Source: Cyanobium sp. Tous-M-B4 (lineage in GTDB: Bacteria; Cyanobacteriota; Cyanobacteriia; PCC-6307; Cyanobiaceae). Taken from it: a stretch of DNA of 64,000 nucleotides. Below are positions 34,209 to 42,980 of this stretch, piece after piece. A model generated the notes under the pieces. The model did not search any database. It saw nothing but the letters and a program-made list of their open reading frames with translations, and had not been told where the DNA came from. Positions within the stretch are counted from its first letter, which is position 1. Every line of letters starts with the position of its first letter. Location of the stretch: contig NZ_JAGQBA010000006.1 of assembly GCF_024345395.1 (NCBI RefSeq), forward strand, positions 62,001 through 126,000, given 5' to 3'. The translations under genes were made by a program, and so were the position numbers.

Positions 34209-35192
34209 TCAGCTGCCTCGGTACCAGCTGAAATGCCGGTAGACAGGTTGGTGGACGAAGTCGATGAAGTGCTGTAGCCGGCTGCTGGGGATGCGGCTGA
34301 GGTCGGCAGCCATCAGGATTTCGGTGATTTGATTGAAGTCACGGGCCAGGGAGAGGTTTCGAACCCTGGCTTCCATCAAGTTGATGTACTGGCGGAGCAG
34401 CACGGGCAACCGAAAGCTTGGCTCCAGCTGCTCCCTGATCTGCTGTTCAAGGCCCTGAATGGTCTCGATGGATCCCTGGGCTTCCATTGGTTCAAGCCAG
34501 CTAAGCGAATGGCGGGGCTGGGGACAGGGCAGCTCCGTTTCCAGAAATGGTGCCCGCATCAGGCTGCCTAGAAAGCTTTGGTTGACTGCGTCGCTGTAGG
34601 CAAAATGGTTGTAGGAGACCAGTCCATGGATGGATTGGTAGCCAGAGGAAACTGCCACCTGAAGTCCGCCCCTAAACAGGCACATCAAGGTGTGAGGCTG
34701 GCGCTGGAAGCGGGGCGCAAGAGCTACTCGACCAATTTCCAGGTGATTGCCTCGCTGGGCCAGCATCGTTTTGATGCCTGGATAAACGTGCTCCAGGTAG
34801 GACTGATGGCCTGCTGGAGTTGGCGTCTTGTCACCTGCTTGGCCGCTTTGGCCGAAGTCATGTCTAGGCACGAACTGGAGCCGGGCGGAGCCCGCCAACT
34901 CGCCGCTACAGCCCTCCACCAGTAGGAAATGGTCGTAGAAGCAGTCCCTGCTATCGAGGTCACGGGTCTGCCCCGAGCCAGAAAGTTGTTGGCGGTAGGT
35001 CAGTTCCCGCAGGATGCCTACTGGGTCTGCATAGGGTGCAAAATGTTCACCAGGCAGCAAATAAAGGTCGAGGCCCTGGGAGCTGAACAAAAAGTAAGGG
35101 GCGAGCTCTGCCTCTACCTGCTGAAGAGGAAGGGCTACCGGGGCTGGCTGATTCAAGATGGTCCCTTCCTTCCCCTTCACGCTTGGGCTCAA
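34209..35192 (-). CDS. OlsB-like GNAT N-acyltransferase
   Basis: 327 residues. The layout resembles the acyl-ACP-using N-acyltransferases of the OlsB/hemolysin-like type (PF13444): ILRELTYRQQL followed by a D-rich stretch and DHFLLVEG, then NHLEIGRVALAPRFQRQPHT, the E-(I/L)-GR-x2-L-P-F-R signature, and HGLVSYNHFAYSDA. OlsB acylates ornithine; related enzymes acylate other amines. Here the acceptor is unknown and might be an aminosugar or lipid headgroup of the capsule anchor. TTG start. The C-terminal 90 residues are helical and extend past the usual GNAT core. Divergent from the Wza-type gene, with an 84-base gap. Confidence 0.75.
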   Translation of the reverse strand: MSPSVKGKEGTILNQPAPVALPLQQVEAELAPYFLFSSQGLDLYLLPGEHFAPYADPVGILRELTYRQQLSGSGQTRDLDSRDCFYDHFLLVEGCSGELAGSARLQFVPRHDFGQSGQAGDKTPTPAGHQSYLEHVYPGIKTMLAQRGNHLEIGRVALAPRFQRQPHTLMCLFRGGLQVAVSSGYQSIHGLVSYNHFAYSDAVNQSFLGSLMRAPFLETELPCPQPRHSLSWLEPMEAQGSIETIQGLEQQIREQLEPSFRLPVLLRQYINLMEARVRNLSLARDFNQITEILMAADLSRIPSSRLQHFIDFVHQPVYRHFSWYRGS

Positions 35193-35276
35193 AGTAGGTG
35201 AAGATTAGCCCCGACTAGAGACCGCACTGGTTTAGCTGCTACGCCGATTTCCAAACCCCATCGCCTTCCAGGACCC

Positions 35277-36455
35277 TTGCCTGCAGATTTCCATTCCCAA
35301 CCGTCTGCTACCCGCAGGCCCCTGGCCAGGCTGATCGTGGCCACAGCACTGGGTGCCCCATTCAGCTGCCTTGCTGCTCTGGCTCAGCCCCAGCTGCAGT
35401 CTTACCCCATGCCAGGGGCACCAGGAGCTCTGCCGAGCGCCTCTGCTGTGTGGCCAGCGGATCCGGGCAGGAGCTTCCGCTATCGGCTTGGTCCAGGGGA
35501 CCGGTTGCGTATGTCCGTATTCAAGGTTGAAGGCTACGCCGCAGAAGTGGAGATACTCAGCGACGGCACTATCAACTTGCCACGGTTGAACTCAGTGCCC
35601 GTCTCGGGCCTCAGCCTGGATGAAGCTCAGAAACGGATTACAAGCTTGTATTCCCGTTACCTGCGCAGACCTCTAGTCTATCTCGATTTAATTGCTCCCC
35701 GTCCGGTGCGGATCACCGTGGTGGGGGAGGTTCAGAAGCCAGGTTTCTATAGCCTCACCCAGGAGGCCAAGAGTTCCAGCCTCCAGGCTGTCGGCGCCCA
35801 GCAGACCACTATTACAAGCGCTGGTTGGCCCACCTTGGTCGATGCGGTTCAGAAGGCAGGAGGCATTACTGCTACTGCCAATCTCTCTGATGTTGTGCTG
35901 ATCCGTCAGGGAAGCAGGCCTGAATCGCCCAAGACCAGCTTTCGCTTTGATTTTCTAGCTACTCTTTTGGGCCAGTCCCAGACGGTCAATCCCCTGCTGA
36001 TGGATGGGGACACAGTTCAAGTTTCCAAGCTTGAAGGTGTTACTACTAATGAGATTTTGATCAGGGCTGGTAAGTCGAATCTTTCCGCTGATGCCATTGC
36101 CGTTACGGTCGTGGGAGAGGTTAATGTTCCTGGCCTTAAGCAAGTTCGTTCCAATAGCTCGCTTACTGAGGCGGTAATGGCAGCCGGAGACTTAAATCAG
36201 CTGAGAGCCGATGCCAATTTCATTCGCCTGTTGAGGATGCAGAGCGATGGCACAGTTGTTTCAACTCGATTGCGTTTTCAGCCAGGAGCCACACTTGGAT
36301 CAATCAACAATCCTGCTCTGCAGAACGGTGATGTAATTGTTGTAGCTCGTAATGGCTGGACGAGTTTCAATCAGCGTCTTGCCCAAACTGTGGAGCCCCT
36401 TGGTCCCTTGCTGAATGCGGCTTCCCTCTACAACATTTTGGTTAAAGGCCCCTAG
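35277..36455 (+). CDS. Wza-type polysaccharide export protein
   Basis: 392 residues. A hydrophobic segment (about 16-36, ending ALAQ) looks like a Sec signal peptide; Cys31 lies in it without a canonical lipobox. The polysaccharide-export domain starts at YRLGPGDRLRMSV (69-81), and SLBB repeats follow (ITVVGEVQKPGFYSL near 150, and VTVVGEVNVPGLKQV). It should form the outer-membrane channel for the polymer. No Wzc-like kinase, KpsMT or KpsE gene is next to it. TTG start following AGGA by three bases. A short three-base gap to rlmH suggests read-through. Confidence 0.88.
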   Translation: MPADFHSQPSATRRPLARLIVATALGAPFSCLAALAQPQLQSYPMPGAPGALPSASAVWPADPGRSFRYRLGPGDRLRMSVFKVEGYAAEVEILSDGTINLPRLNSVPVSGLSLDEAQKRITSLYSRYLRRPLVYLDLIAPRPVRITVVGEVQKPGFYSLTQEAKSSSLQAVGAQQTTITSAGWPTLVDAVQKAGGITATANLSDVVLIRQGSRPESPKTSFRFDFLATLLGQSQTVNPLLMDGDTVQVSKLEGVTTNEILIRAGKSNLSADAIAVTVVGEVNVPGLKQVRSNSSLTEAVMAAGDLNQLRADANFIRLLRMQSDGTVVSTRLRFQPGATLGSINNPALQNGDVIVVARNGWTSFNQRLAQTVEPLGPLLNAASLYNILVKGP

Positions 36456-36458
36456 GCA

Positions 36459-36902
36459 GTGATCAACCCAGCCCGCATCCGCATCCTGGCAGTGGGCAAA
36501 GTGCGCAAGGGTTGGGTGCAGGAAGGTATTGCCCTTTATCGCAGGCGGTTGCCCGGGCTTGAGATCGCGGAGCTCAGAGACTCCACGATGGCTAAGGAGG
36601 CGGAGGCGATCAGCGCAGCCCTGCGGCCTGAGGAGCGGCTGGTGGTGCTCAGCGAAGAGGGATGCACCTTGGATTCGCTGGCCTTTGCCGAGCAGCTGCG
36701 TGGATCTGGTTCTGATCGGATTGCCTTCGTGATCGGCGGTGCGGATGGCCTGGAGCCGGCGCTCAAGGCCCAGGCTGCCTGGCGCCTCAGCCTTTCGCCG
36801 ATGACCTTCCCCCATGAGTTGGCGCGGCTGTTGTTGCTCGAGCAGCTTTATCGCGCCAACACCATTCTTCAGGGTGGGCCCTACCACCGCCCAGGCGCTT
36901 GA
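36459..36902 (+). CDS. rlmH: 23S rRNA (pseudouridine1915-N3)-methyltransferase
   Basis: 147 residues, standard for RlmH/YbeA, which methylates pseudouridine 1915 in helix 69 using SAM. The start [18 protein letters not shown], the SAM-binding knot region FVIGGADGL and the C-terminal [20 protein letters not shown] and GGPYHRPG segments are all present. GTG start, chosen because it precedes the conserved first strand. It follows the export gene closely, ends one base before the OsmC-like frame opens, and has no other glycan link. Confidence 0.93.
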   Translation: MINPARIRILAVGKVRKGWVQEGIALYRRRLPGLEIAELRDSTMAKEAEAISAALRPEERLVVLSEEGCTLDSLAFAEQLRGSGSDRIAFVIGGADGLEPALKAQAAWRLSLSPMTFPHELARLLLLEQLYRANTILQGGPYHRPGA

Positions 36903-36926
36903 GTGGGGTGGTGCTTACGCCACGCG

Positions 36927-37328
36927 ATGCCCACGATTGATAGCCGCTACGAGGGAGCCCTGCGCTGCCACTCCAGCCATGGCCCCTCTGCCTCTGTGCT
37001 CGAGACCGATGCCCCCACCGACAACCAGGGCAAGGGGGAGCGTTTCTCGCCCACCGATCTGGTGGCCACGGCCCTGAGCACCTGCATCCTGACGATCCTG
37101 GGGATCGTTGCCGAGCGCCACGGCTGGCCGCTGCAGGGTGCAACCGCCCGGATTGAAAAAACCATGACCCCTGAGGCGCCGCGGCGCATTGCCCTACTGG
37201 AGGTGTGGATCAGCTTGCCGGCGGGTCTCAGCGAGCAGCAGCGGTCCGTTCTGCGTCAGGCCGGTGAAAGCTGCCCGGTCAAGCTGAGCCTGGAGGGGTC
37301 AGTGCCGATGCGGCTGCACTGGGCCTGA
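36927..37328 (+). CDS. OsmC-family peroxiredoxin-like protein
   Basis: 133 residues from the ATG at 36927 (open upstream to 36903). The fold's two conserved cysteines appear in ALSTCILTIL and ESCPVKLSL, with GKGERFSPTDLVATALS before the first. OsmC-family proteins reduce organic hydroperoxides with these cysteines; this member is nearer the general YhfA/OsmC group than to Ohr. It lies 24 bases after rlmH on the same strand and converges with purB. Cytosolic. Confidence 0.88.
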   Translation: MPTIDSRYEGALRCHSSHGPSASVLETDAPTDNQGKGERFSPTDLVATALSTCILTILGIVAERHGWPLQGATARIEKTMTPEAPRRIALLEVWISLPAGLSEQQRSVLRQAGESCPVKLSLEGSVPMRLHWA

Positions 37329-37354
37329 ATTGCCTGCCAGCTCAAACCCCCGGC

Positions 37355-38650
37355 TCAAATCCCCAGTCGCTGCCAGATCACGCCCAGGTTGGCCTGATGC
37401 AGATCGGTGCTGAAACACTCAGCCAGCTGCTCAGCGCTGAGCTTGCTGGTCACCTCCCCATCGGCTTCAAGGTTGGCGCGGAAGTTGCCGCCATCTTTGT
37501 TCCAGGCGCTGTGGGCGTTGCGCTGCACAATTCGGTAAGCGTCTTCGCGGTTGATGCCGGCTTCCACTAGGGCCAGCAGCACCCGCTGGCTAAAGACCAC
37601 GCCTCCGTAGACGTTCATGTTGCGGGCCATGTTTTCTGGGTAGACCCCTAAGCCCTTCACTACCTCGGTCATCTCCCGCAGCATGAAGTGCAGGGTGGTG
37701 GAGCAGTCGGGCAGCATCATCCGCTCTACAGAGCTGTGACTGATGTCGCGCTCGTGCCAGAGGGCACAGTTTTCCAGGGCCGCCACCACATAGCTGCGCA
37801 GCACCCGCGCCAGGCCGCTGATCCGCTCGCTGCGGATCGGGTTGCGCTTGTGGGGCATGGCCGAGCTGCCCTTCTGCCCCTTGGCGAAGTTCTCTTCCAC
37901 CTCGAGCACGTCGGTGCGCTGCAGGTTGCGGATCTCGGTGGAGAAGCGCTCCAGCGCCGCGCCCACCAGGGCCAGGGTCTGCACGTATTCGGCGTGGCGA
38001 TCGCGGGCGATCACCTGGGTGCTGGCCGTATCTGGCACCAGGCCGAGCTTGGCGCAGGCGATCGCCTCCACCTGGGGGTCGGTGTTGGCGTAGGTGCCCA
38101 TGGCGCCGCTGATCTGGCCCACGCTCACCACCCGCTCGAGCCGCTCGAGGCGCTCGCGGTTGCGTTCCACTTCCGCCAGCCAGCCGGCCACCTTGAAGCC
38201 GAAGCTGATCGGTTCGCCATGGATGGCATGGCTGCGGCCGATCATCACCGTGCCCTTGTGCTCGCGGGCTAGCGCCCTGAGGGCATCGGCGAGTGCGTCG
38301 AGCTCGGCGCGCAACAGGGCCACCGATGCTTTCATCTGCAGGGCCAGGCCTGTATCGAGCACATCTGAGCTGGTCATGCCCACGTGGATGTAGCGGCCCG
38401 CATCGCCCACGTGCTCGTTCACATTGGTGAGGAAGGCGATCACGTCGTGGCGCACTTCGGCCTCGATCTCGAGGATGCGCTCTACCGAAAATCTGGCCTT
38501 CGCCTTAATCGTTGCGACCGCCTCAGCAGGCACTCGCCCCAACTCACAGTTGGCCTCGGTGGCAGCGATCTCCACGTCGAGCCAGCTCTGAAACTTGGCC
38601 TCTTCACTCCAGAGGTTGCCCATCTCGGGCAAGGTATAACGCTCGATCAA
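37355..38650 (-). CDS. purB: adenylosuccinate lyase
   Basis: 431 residues. It splits adenylosuccinate and SAICAR in purine synthesis. The N-terminus IERYTLPEMGNLWSEEAKFQ is typical, with TSSDVLDTGLALQ, GRSHAIHGEP (a catalytic His) and the fumarase/aspartase signature KGSSAMPHKRNP. Start TTG at 38650; this is the only start before the conserved N-terminus. It converges with the osmC-like gene and follows the small ORF at 38717 by 66 bases. Confidence 0.96.
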   Translation of the reverse strand: MIERYTLPEMGNLWSEEAKFQSWLDVEIAATEANCELGRVPAEAVATIKAKARFSVERILEIEAEVRHDVIAFLTNVNEHVGDAGRYIHVGMTSSDVLDTGLALQMKASVALLRAELDALADALRALAREHKGTVMIGRSHAIHGEPISFGFKVAGWLAEVERNRERLERLERVVSVGQISGAMGTYANTDPQVEAIACAKLGLVPDTASTQVIARDRHAEYVQTLALVGAALERFSTEIRNLQRTDVLEVEENFAKGQKGSSAMPHKRNPIRSERISGLARVLRSYVVAALENCALWHERDISHSSVERMMLPDCSTTLHFMLREMTEVVKGLGVYPENMARNMNVYGGVVFSQRVLLALVEAGINREDAYRIVQRNAHSAWNKDGGNFRANLEADGEVTSKLSAEQLAECFSTDLHQANLGVIWQRLGI

Positions 38651-38716
38651 GGCCGCGCCTGGCTCACTGCCAGACCAATGTATGGGTGCGCCCCTGCCTC
38701 CCTTAGTCAGCGCTCT

Positions 38717-38929
38717 TTAGGCAGCTGCCGTCAGGCGCTGGTGCTCCACCTCCCACTGCACCAGGCTGCCCCAGGCCTGCTGCCGCACCCAGCATCGCCC
38801 CCCGCGGCACTGGATCAGCTGGAAGGGGGGCAGGTCGGAGGGTTGATTGCGCAGTTTGACGAAGCTGCCGGGATAGAGCAGTTCCAGCACATTGGCTGCA
38901 GCATTCGCGCTCCGGATTGAGGTGGCCAT
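38717..38929 (-). CDS. small hypothetical protein upstream of purB
   Basis: 70 residues, ATG start. The sequence FVKLRNQPSDLPPFQLIQCRGGRCWVRQQAWG looks like a small beta-rich domain with two cysteines and a C-terminal basic tail; no known family was recognised. Similar short genes sit near purB and tlyA in related picocyanobacteria as far as I recall. It is divergent from tlyA with 113 bases between. A real gene is likely from its codon pattern and length, not proven. Confidence 0.55.
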   Translation of the reverse strand: MATSIRSANAAANVLELLYPGSFVKLRNQPSDLPPFQLIQCRGGRCWVRQQAWGSLVQWEVEHQRLTAAA

Positions 38930-39042
38930 CGGTGCCGGATCAACTTCTCGGCGCCATCCTCTGCCGGGTTTTGGTGCGGAGGCGGAGATGCTTGGAATCT
39001 GTTCCGGTTGCGTTGTGGTTTGATCACAAAAGGTGGAGCGCC

Positions 39043-39969
39043 ATGGCTCGCAAGCAACGACTGGATTTGGAGCTCGTGGCCCGCGGACTGGCGGCTAGCC
39101 GTCAGCAGGCCCAGCTGTTGATTAGGGCCGGCCGGGTGCGCCAAGGCGACAAAGTGCTCGATAAACCAGGCACCGAGGTGCTGCCGGAGGCGGAGCTGCT
39201 GGTGCAGCAGCTTCCTCGCTACGTATCAAGGGGTGGCGAAAAGCTAGTGAGGGCACTAGAGGCCTTCCCAGTAGCCGTGCAGGGTCGCGTTTGCCTTGAT
39301 GGCGGCATCTCCACTGGCGGCTTCAGCGATTGTCTGCTTCAGCACGGGGCCTGCCGGATTTACGGGATCGATGTGGGCTACGGCCAGACGGCCTGGAGCC
39401 TGCGCAGTGATCCGCGGGTAGTGCTCAAGGAGCGCACCAACCTGCGTCACCTCACCCCGGCCGAGCTCTACGGGCCCGAGGACCCCTGGCCAACCCTGGC
39501 TGTGGCCGATGTGTCGTTCATTTCCCTCGCCCAGGTGCTGCCGGCCCTGCTGGGGTTGCTCCTGCCCGAGGCGCCGCTGGATCTGCTGTTGCTGGTTAAA
39601 CCTCAATTTGAGGTGGGCAAGGGCCGGGTGGGCAAGGGCGGGGTGGTGCGTGATCCGGTTGCCCACTGCGATGCGATTGCGGGGGTGATGGCGGCGGCCG
39701 GGGCGTTGGGGCTTGAGGCCTGCGGCCTGGTGGCCTCACCGATCACCGGGCCTGCCGGCAACCATGAGTATCTGCTCTGGCTGCGGCGCTCTGATTGCGA
39801 TGGGCAGGTCGGAATGGGTGATGTTGCCGGTGATGTTGCAGGGGATGTTTTTGAGCCTGTTGAACAGCTTGTTGAACCAGCCCAAACCGACCCGAAATTC
39901 CGCCCTGGGGCAATCAGCCCAGAGCAAATAAAAACCCTGGTAGCCAGCACGCTGACTCCCAGGGCATAA
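39043..39969 (+). CDS. tlyA: TlyA-family rRNA 2'-O-methyltransferase
   Basis: 308 residues. The N-terminal S4 RNA-binding domain is at 1-65 (ARGLAASRQQAQLLIRAGRV), followed by an RrmJ-like methyltransferase with LDGGISTGGFSDCLLQHGA and DVGYGQTAW. Family members 2'-O-methylate rRNA; some are called hemolysin A. ATG at 39043 follows AGGTGGAG by four bases. The last 50 residues go beyond the usual end and contain a repeated VAGDVAGDV; the DNA there also carries a hairpin read as the glnB terminator. Confidence 0.92.
   Translation: MARKQRLDLELVARGLAASRQQAQLLIRAGRVRQGDKVLDKPGTEVLPEAELLVQQLPRYVSRGGEKLVRALEAFPVAVQGRVCLDGGISTGGFSDCLLQHGACRIYGIDVGYGQTAWSLRSDPRVVLKERTNLRHLTPAELYGPEDPWPTLAVADVSFISLAQVLPALLGLLLPEAPLDLLLLVKPQFEVGKGRVGKGGVVRDPVAHCDAIAGVMAAAGALGLEACGLVASPITGPAGNHEYLLWLRRSDCDGQVGMGDVAGDVAGDVFEPVEQLVEPAQTDPKFRPGAISPEQIKTLVASTLTPRA
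39929..39964 (-). terminator. intrinsic terminator for glnB
   Basis: On the minus strand CCCTGG and CCAGGG pair around a partly paired 18-base loop, followed by TTTTTATTT. It lies 28 bases past the glnB stop, inside the 3' coding end of tlyA. The mirrored A-run and GCATAAAAA on the plus strand may also let it stop tlyA transcription. Confidence 0.6.
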
Positions 39970-39991
39970 AAAGCAAAAGGGGCGCTGGCGC

Positions 39992-40360
<369 letters not shown>

Positions 40361-40395
40361 TCAGGAAATCCCTGCCGATGGTAGGGAGTAAAGCC

Positions 40396-40437
40396 ATTAG
40401 GCCCGAGCTTTGCGGGGGTCGTCGTAGCGATTGCTAC
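40396..40437 (-). promoter_or_regulatory. NtcA-activated promoter of glnB
   Basis: On the minus strand GTA-N8-TAC (40424-40437, itself near-palindromic) is followed after 22 bases by CCTAAT (40396-40401), which matches the class II NtcA promoter arrangement. The box is 94 bases before the glnB ATG. NtcA regulation of glnB is established in cyanobacteria; the exact start here is inferred. Confidence 0.75.
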
Positions 40438-40516
40438 CGGCTCGGGCAGCTGTTGGCTGCGGCCACTTTCCTTAAGATCGCCTAGTGGCACTGGCCCTTT
40501 CCCTTTCCTTGCTCCG

Positions 40517-40942
40517 ATGTCTTCCAGCCCAGTTTCTGCCAGCGCGTCCTCCCTCACCCAGACGCCCATGTATGGCGAGCGCGCCATCGCTGAAGCGGAG
40601 CTGATCTGTTTTGACAATCCCAGGCCTGGCCGTGCCTACGAGATTTCGATCGAGCTGCCGGAGTTCACCTGTAAGTGCCCGTTTTCCGGTTACCCCGATT
40701 TTGCGGTGTTGCGCTTGATCTACCAGCCCGGCCCCCGGGTGGTGGAGCTCAAGGCGATCAAGCTCTACGTGAACAGCTACCGCGACCGCTCCATTTCCCA
40801 TGAAGAGGTGACGAATCGCATCTTGGATGATCTGGTTGCCGCCACCGATCCCCAGTGGATGCAGCTGGAGGCTGATTTTCACCCCCGCGGCAACGTTCAC
40901 ACCGTGGTTCGCGTCAGCCACGGCACGCGGCTGGCTTGTTAG
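40517..40942 (+). CDS. queF: NADPH-dependent 7-cyano-7-deazaguanine reductase
   Basis: 141 residues, the short type I QueF. It reduces preQ0 to preQ1 for queuosine in tRNA. The catalytic region [14 protein letters not shown] has Cys54 (thioimide nucleophile) and Asp61. [22 protein letters not shown] holds the NADPH-binding QueF motif and the zinc-free metal-like site. ATG at 40517. Divergent from glnB and overlapping ccsB convergently at the stop codons. Confidence 0.96.
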   Translation: MSSSPVSASASSLTQTPMYGERAIAEAELICFDNPRPGRAYEISIELPEFTCKCPFSGYPDFAVLRLIYQPGPRVVELKAIKLYVNSYRDRSISHEEVTNRILDDLVAATDPQWMQLEADFHPRGNVHTVVRVSHGTRLAC

Positions 40943-42237
40943 AGCTGGGCGAGCATCTGGGGCAGCTCGGCAGCGAAGCCGGTGAGATTGCGGTTGCAGA
41001 GTCCGGCAACATGCAGCTGACCCGCCTGGCCGGCTGGCTGCTCGGCAATGGCCCAAAGCTGACGCGTAGCAAGCAAGCTGAGCCCGCCGCCGGCCAGGGC
41101 GATCGCAAATCCTGCGTACACCAAAGGCACGCCAGGATCACGCTTCAGCAGGATGCCACTGGCGGGTAGAACGCTTTCGACCCGTATCGGCAGCCCCTTT
41201 ACCTCCACAGCTGCGCCGCCTGGGGCTAGGCGAGCTAGGGAGATTCCGTCGGCGCCGTAGATCTCAATTGGTCCTTGTTCGCTGCCCAGGCTGAGTAGCA
41301 CCGGCTCGCTGCCATCGGGACGGGTGGGCAGGACGATGCCCCAAATCTGTTCGCCTAGCTGAGGAAAGCTCTGCAGCGGCAGCTCCAGCAGGGGGCTTTT
41401 GCCGAGTTGCAGGCTGATGGTGGCCAGGGCCCAGTCGGCTTGATAAAGGGTGACCCCCTGGAAGCGCAGCGGATGGTTGACGCTGATCTCGGCCTGCTTC
41501 AGCAGGCTGCCGCCGCTGCCATCGCCCTCGAGGATGCGCAGCTGGGAGGTGAATTGCTCAGGTCGCCCGGCGGGATCGCGCTGGATTGAAAAGCCGTCGA
41601 GGGCAAGGGTGAGTTGGCTGCTGCCCCGGCTGTCCATCAGCTCCAGGCTGCGGCCGGGGGCCAGGTATTGCTCAGCCCGTTGCCCACCAAGTGCTCCCCA
41701 GGCCGCTCCGAGCATCAGCACCACCATCCCGGCGTGTACCAGCAGGGGCCCGACCCGGCCCAGCAGCCCCTTGCGGGCGGCTAGGCGGTCGTGATGGCGC
41801 TGAATTTGCCAGCCCTGGAGTTGCAGCAGTCCGGCCAGCTGATCGAGGCTCTCCTTGGGGGTGTCGGTGCTGAGGGTTTCAGCCACGCTCAGCTTGCTGA
41901 GCTGGCGGGGTGAGCTGTAGTCGATCCAGCGCAGGGCGGCCTGCAGGGCGGGCCACTGGCGGCGCCAGCTGCAGAGCAGCAGGGCTAGGGCCAGCCAGGC
42001 CAGCAGCCCTAGGAACCAGCCGCTGGAATACACATGGTCGAGCTGCAGGGCAAGCACCCCATCAGCGTTCAGCAGTCCAAGCCAGGGCTGGGGGTCGTAG
42101 AGCCGGTGGTAGAGCTCTGCGGGTTCCCGCTGGGGGATGGCCGTGCCGACGCCACTGGTGATGGCAATCACCAAAAGCAGCACGATCGCCACCCGCAGAT
42201 CGGAGATCCAGCCCACAACTCGCAGCAAGGCTTTCAT
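40939..42237 (-). CDS. ccs1: cytochrome c biogenesis protein CcsB/Ccs1 (ResB-like)
   Basis: 432 residues from the ATG overlapping the ccdA stop (42234-42237); the frame is open to 42480 but only as ccdA shadow. It is part of the System II haem ligation complex with CcsA. Visible are N-terminal membrane helices ([23 protein letters not shown] and [18 protein letters not shown]), a third helix at [22 protein letters not shown] with a likely haem-handling His, a large lumenal domain, and a last helix ([20 protein letters not shown]). The ccdA-ccs1 order is usual in cyanobacteria. Confidence 0.93.
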   Translation of the reverse strand: MKALLRVVGWISDLRVAIVLLLVIAITSGVGTAIPQREPAELYHRLYDPQPWLGLLNADGVLALQLDHVYSSGWFLGLLAWLALALLLCSWRRQWPALQAALRWIDYSSPRQLSKLSVAETLSTDTPKESLDQLAGLLQLQGWQIQRHHDRLAARKGLLGRVGPLLVHAGMVVLMLGAAWGALGGQRAEQYLAPGRSLELMDSRGSSQLTLALDGFSIQRDPAGRPEQFTSQLRILEGDGSGGSLLKQAEISVNHPLRFQGVTLYQADWALATISLQLGKSPLLELPLQSFPQLGEQIWGIVLPTRPDGSEPVLLSLGSEQGPIEIYGADGISLARLAPGGAAVEVKGLPIRVESVLPASGILLKRDPGVPLVYAGFAIALAGGGLSLLATRQLWAIAEQPAGQAGQLHVAGLCNRNLTGFAAELPQMLAQL

Positions 42238-42971
42238 CGCCAGTTGGCCACAAGGGTGAGGGCGCCGGTTGTCACCAGCACCACGCCGCTGATCGGGGGA
42301 ACCCATTGGCCCAGCCGCCTCAGGCTCAGCAAGCCCGGCAGGCTGGCGGCCGCCGTGCCGGCCAGCAGCAGGGGCACCACCTGACCCGCTCCGAAGCTGG
42401 TGAGCAGCAACATGCCTACCAGGGGTTTGCCGTTTTGGGCCATCCAGGCCAGCAGCACAGCCAGCACTGGCGTTGTGCATGGGGTTGCGGCTAATCCAAA
42501 AGCTAGGCCTGCGGCTATGGGAGCCAGGGGTGCCGGCACCCGGCGACGCCAGATTTCAGGATCGGGTCCGGCGGGCAGGGGCAGCTTCAGCAGGCCCAGC
42601 AGGTTTAGGCCCATCAGCAGGGCAAGCACAGCCACCACCGTGGGAATCAGCCCGGGGATTTGGCCATAGATCCGGCCCAGTAGGCCGCTAACCAGGCCCA
42701 GCAGCACTAGGGAGGCCACGATGCCGGCCGCAAAGCTGAGGCTGCGCTGCCAGGGAGCCTGGCTGGGCTTAACGCCGGGCGTGCCGCCAAAGCCAGCCAG
42801 ATAGGCAAGGGTGACCGGCAAAAGCGATAGGGAGCAGGGCCCCAGGCTCGTGAGCAGGCCGCCAGCAAAGACAACCCCAACGGTGGTGGGGGTGGGGCTG
42901 GCCAGGGAGTGCTGCAGCAGCGCCTCGCTGCTGCGGGCCCAATCGGCCAGTTGGGGCCCAAAACTAATCAT
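42234..42971 (-). CDS. ccdA: thiol:disulfide transporter CcdA
   Basis: 245 residues with about six membrane helices. The redox cysteines are Cys46 ([12 protein letters not shown]) and Cys165 ([15 protein letters not shown]). It moves reducing equivalents across the thylakoid or plasma membrane to keep apocytochrome c cysteines reduced. ATG start. It lies nine bases after ftsW and overlaps ccs1 by four, so an ftsW-ccdA-ccs1 operon is likely. Confidence 0.94.
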   Translation of the reverse strand: MISFGPQLADWARSSEALLQHSLASPTPTTVGVVFAGGLLTSLGPCSLSLLPVTLAYLAGFGGTPGVKPSQAPWQRSLSFAAGIVASLVLLGLVSGLLGRIYGQIPGLIPTVVAVLALLMGLNLLGLLKLPLPAGPDPEIWRRRVPAPLAPIAAGLAFGLAATPCTTPVLAVLLAWMAQNGKPLVGMLLLTSFGAGQVVPLLLAGTAAASLPGLLSLRRLGQWVPPISGVVLVTTGALTLVANWR

Positions 42972-42980
42972 GGGATCAGC

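Noticed and set aside
42238-42480. 81-residue extension of ccs1
   Set aside because: It is an out-of-frame reading of ccdA; the ATG at 42237 overlaps the ccdA stop and begins the conserved part.
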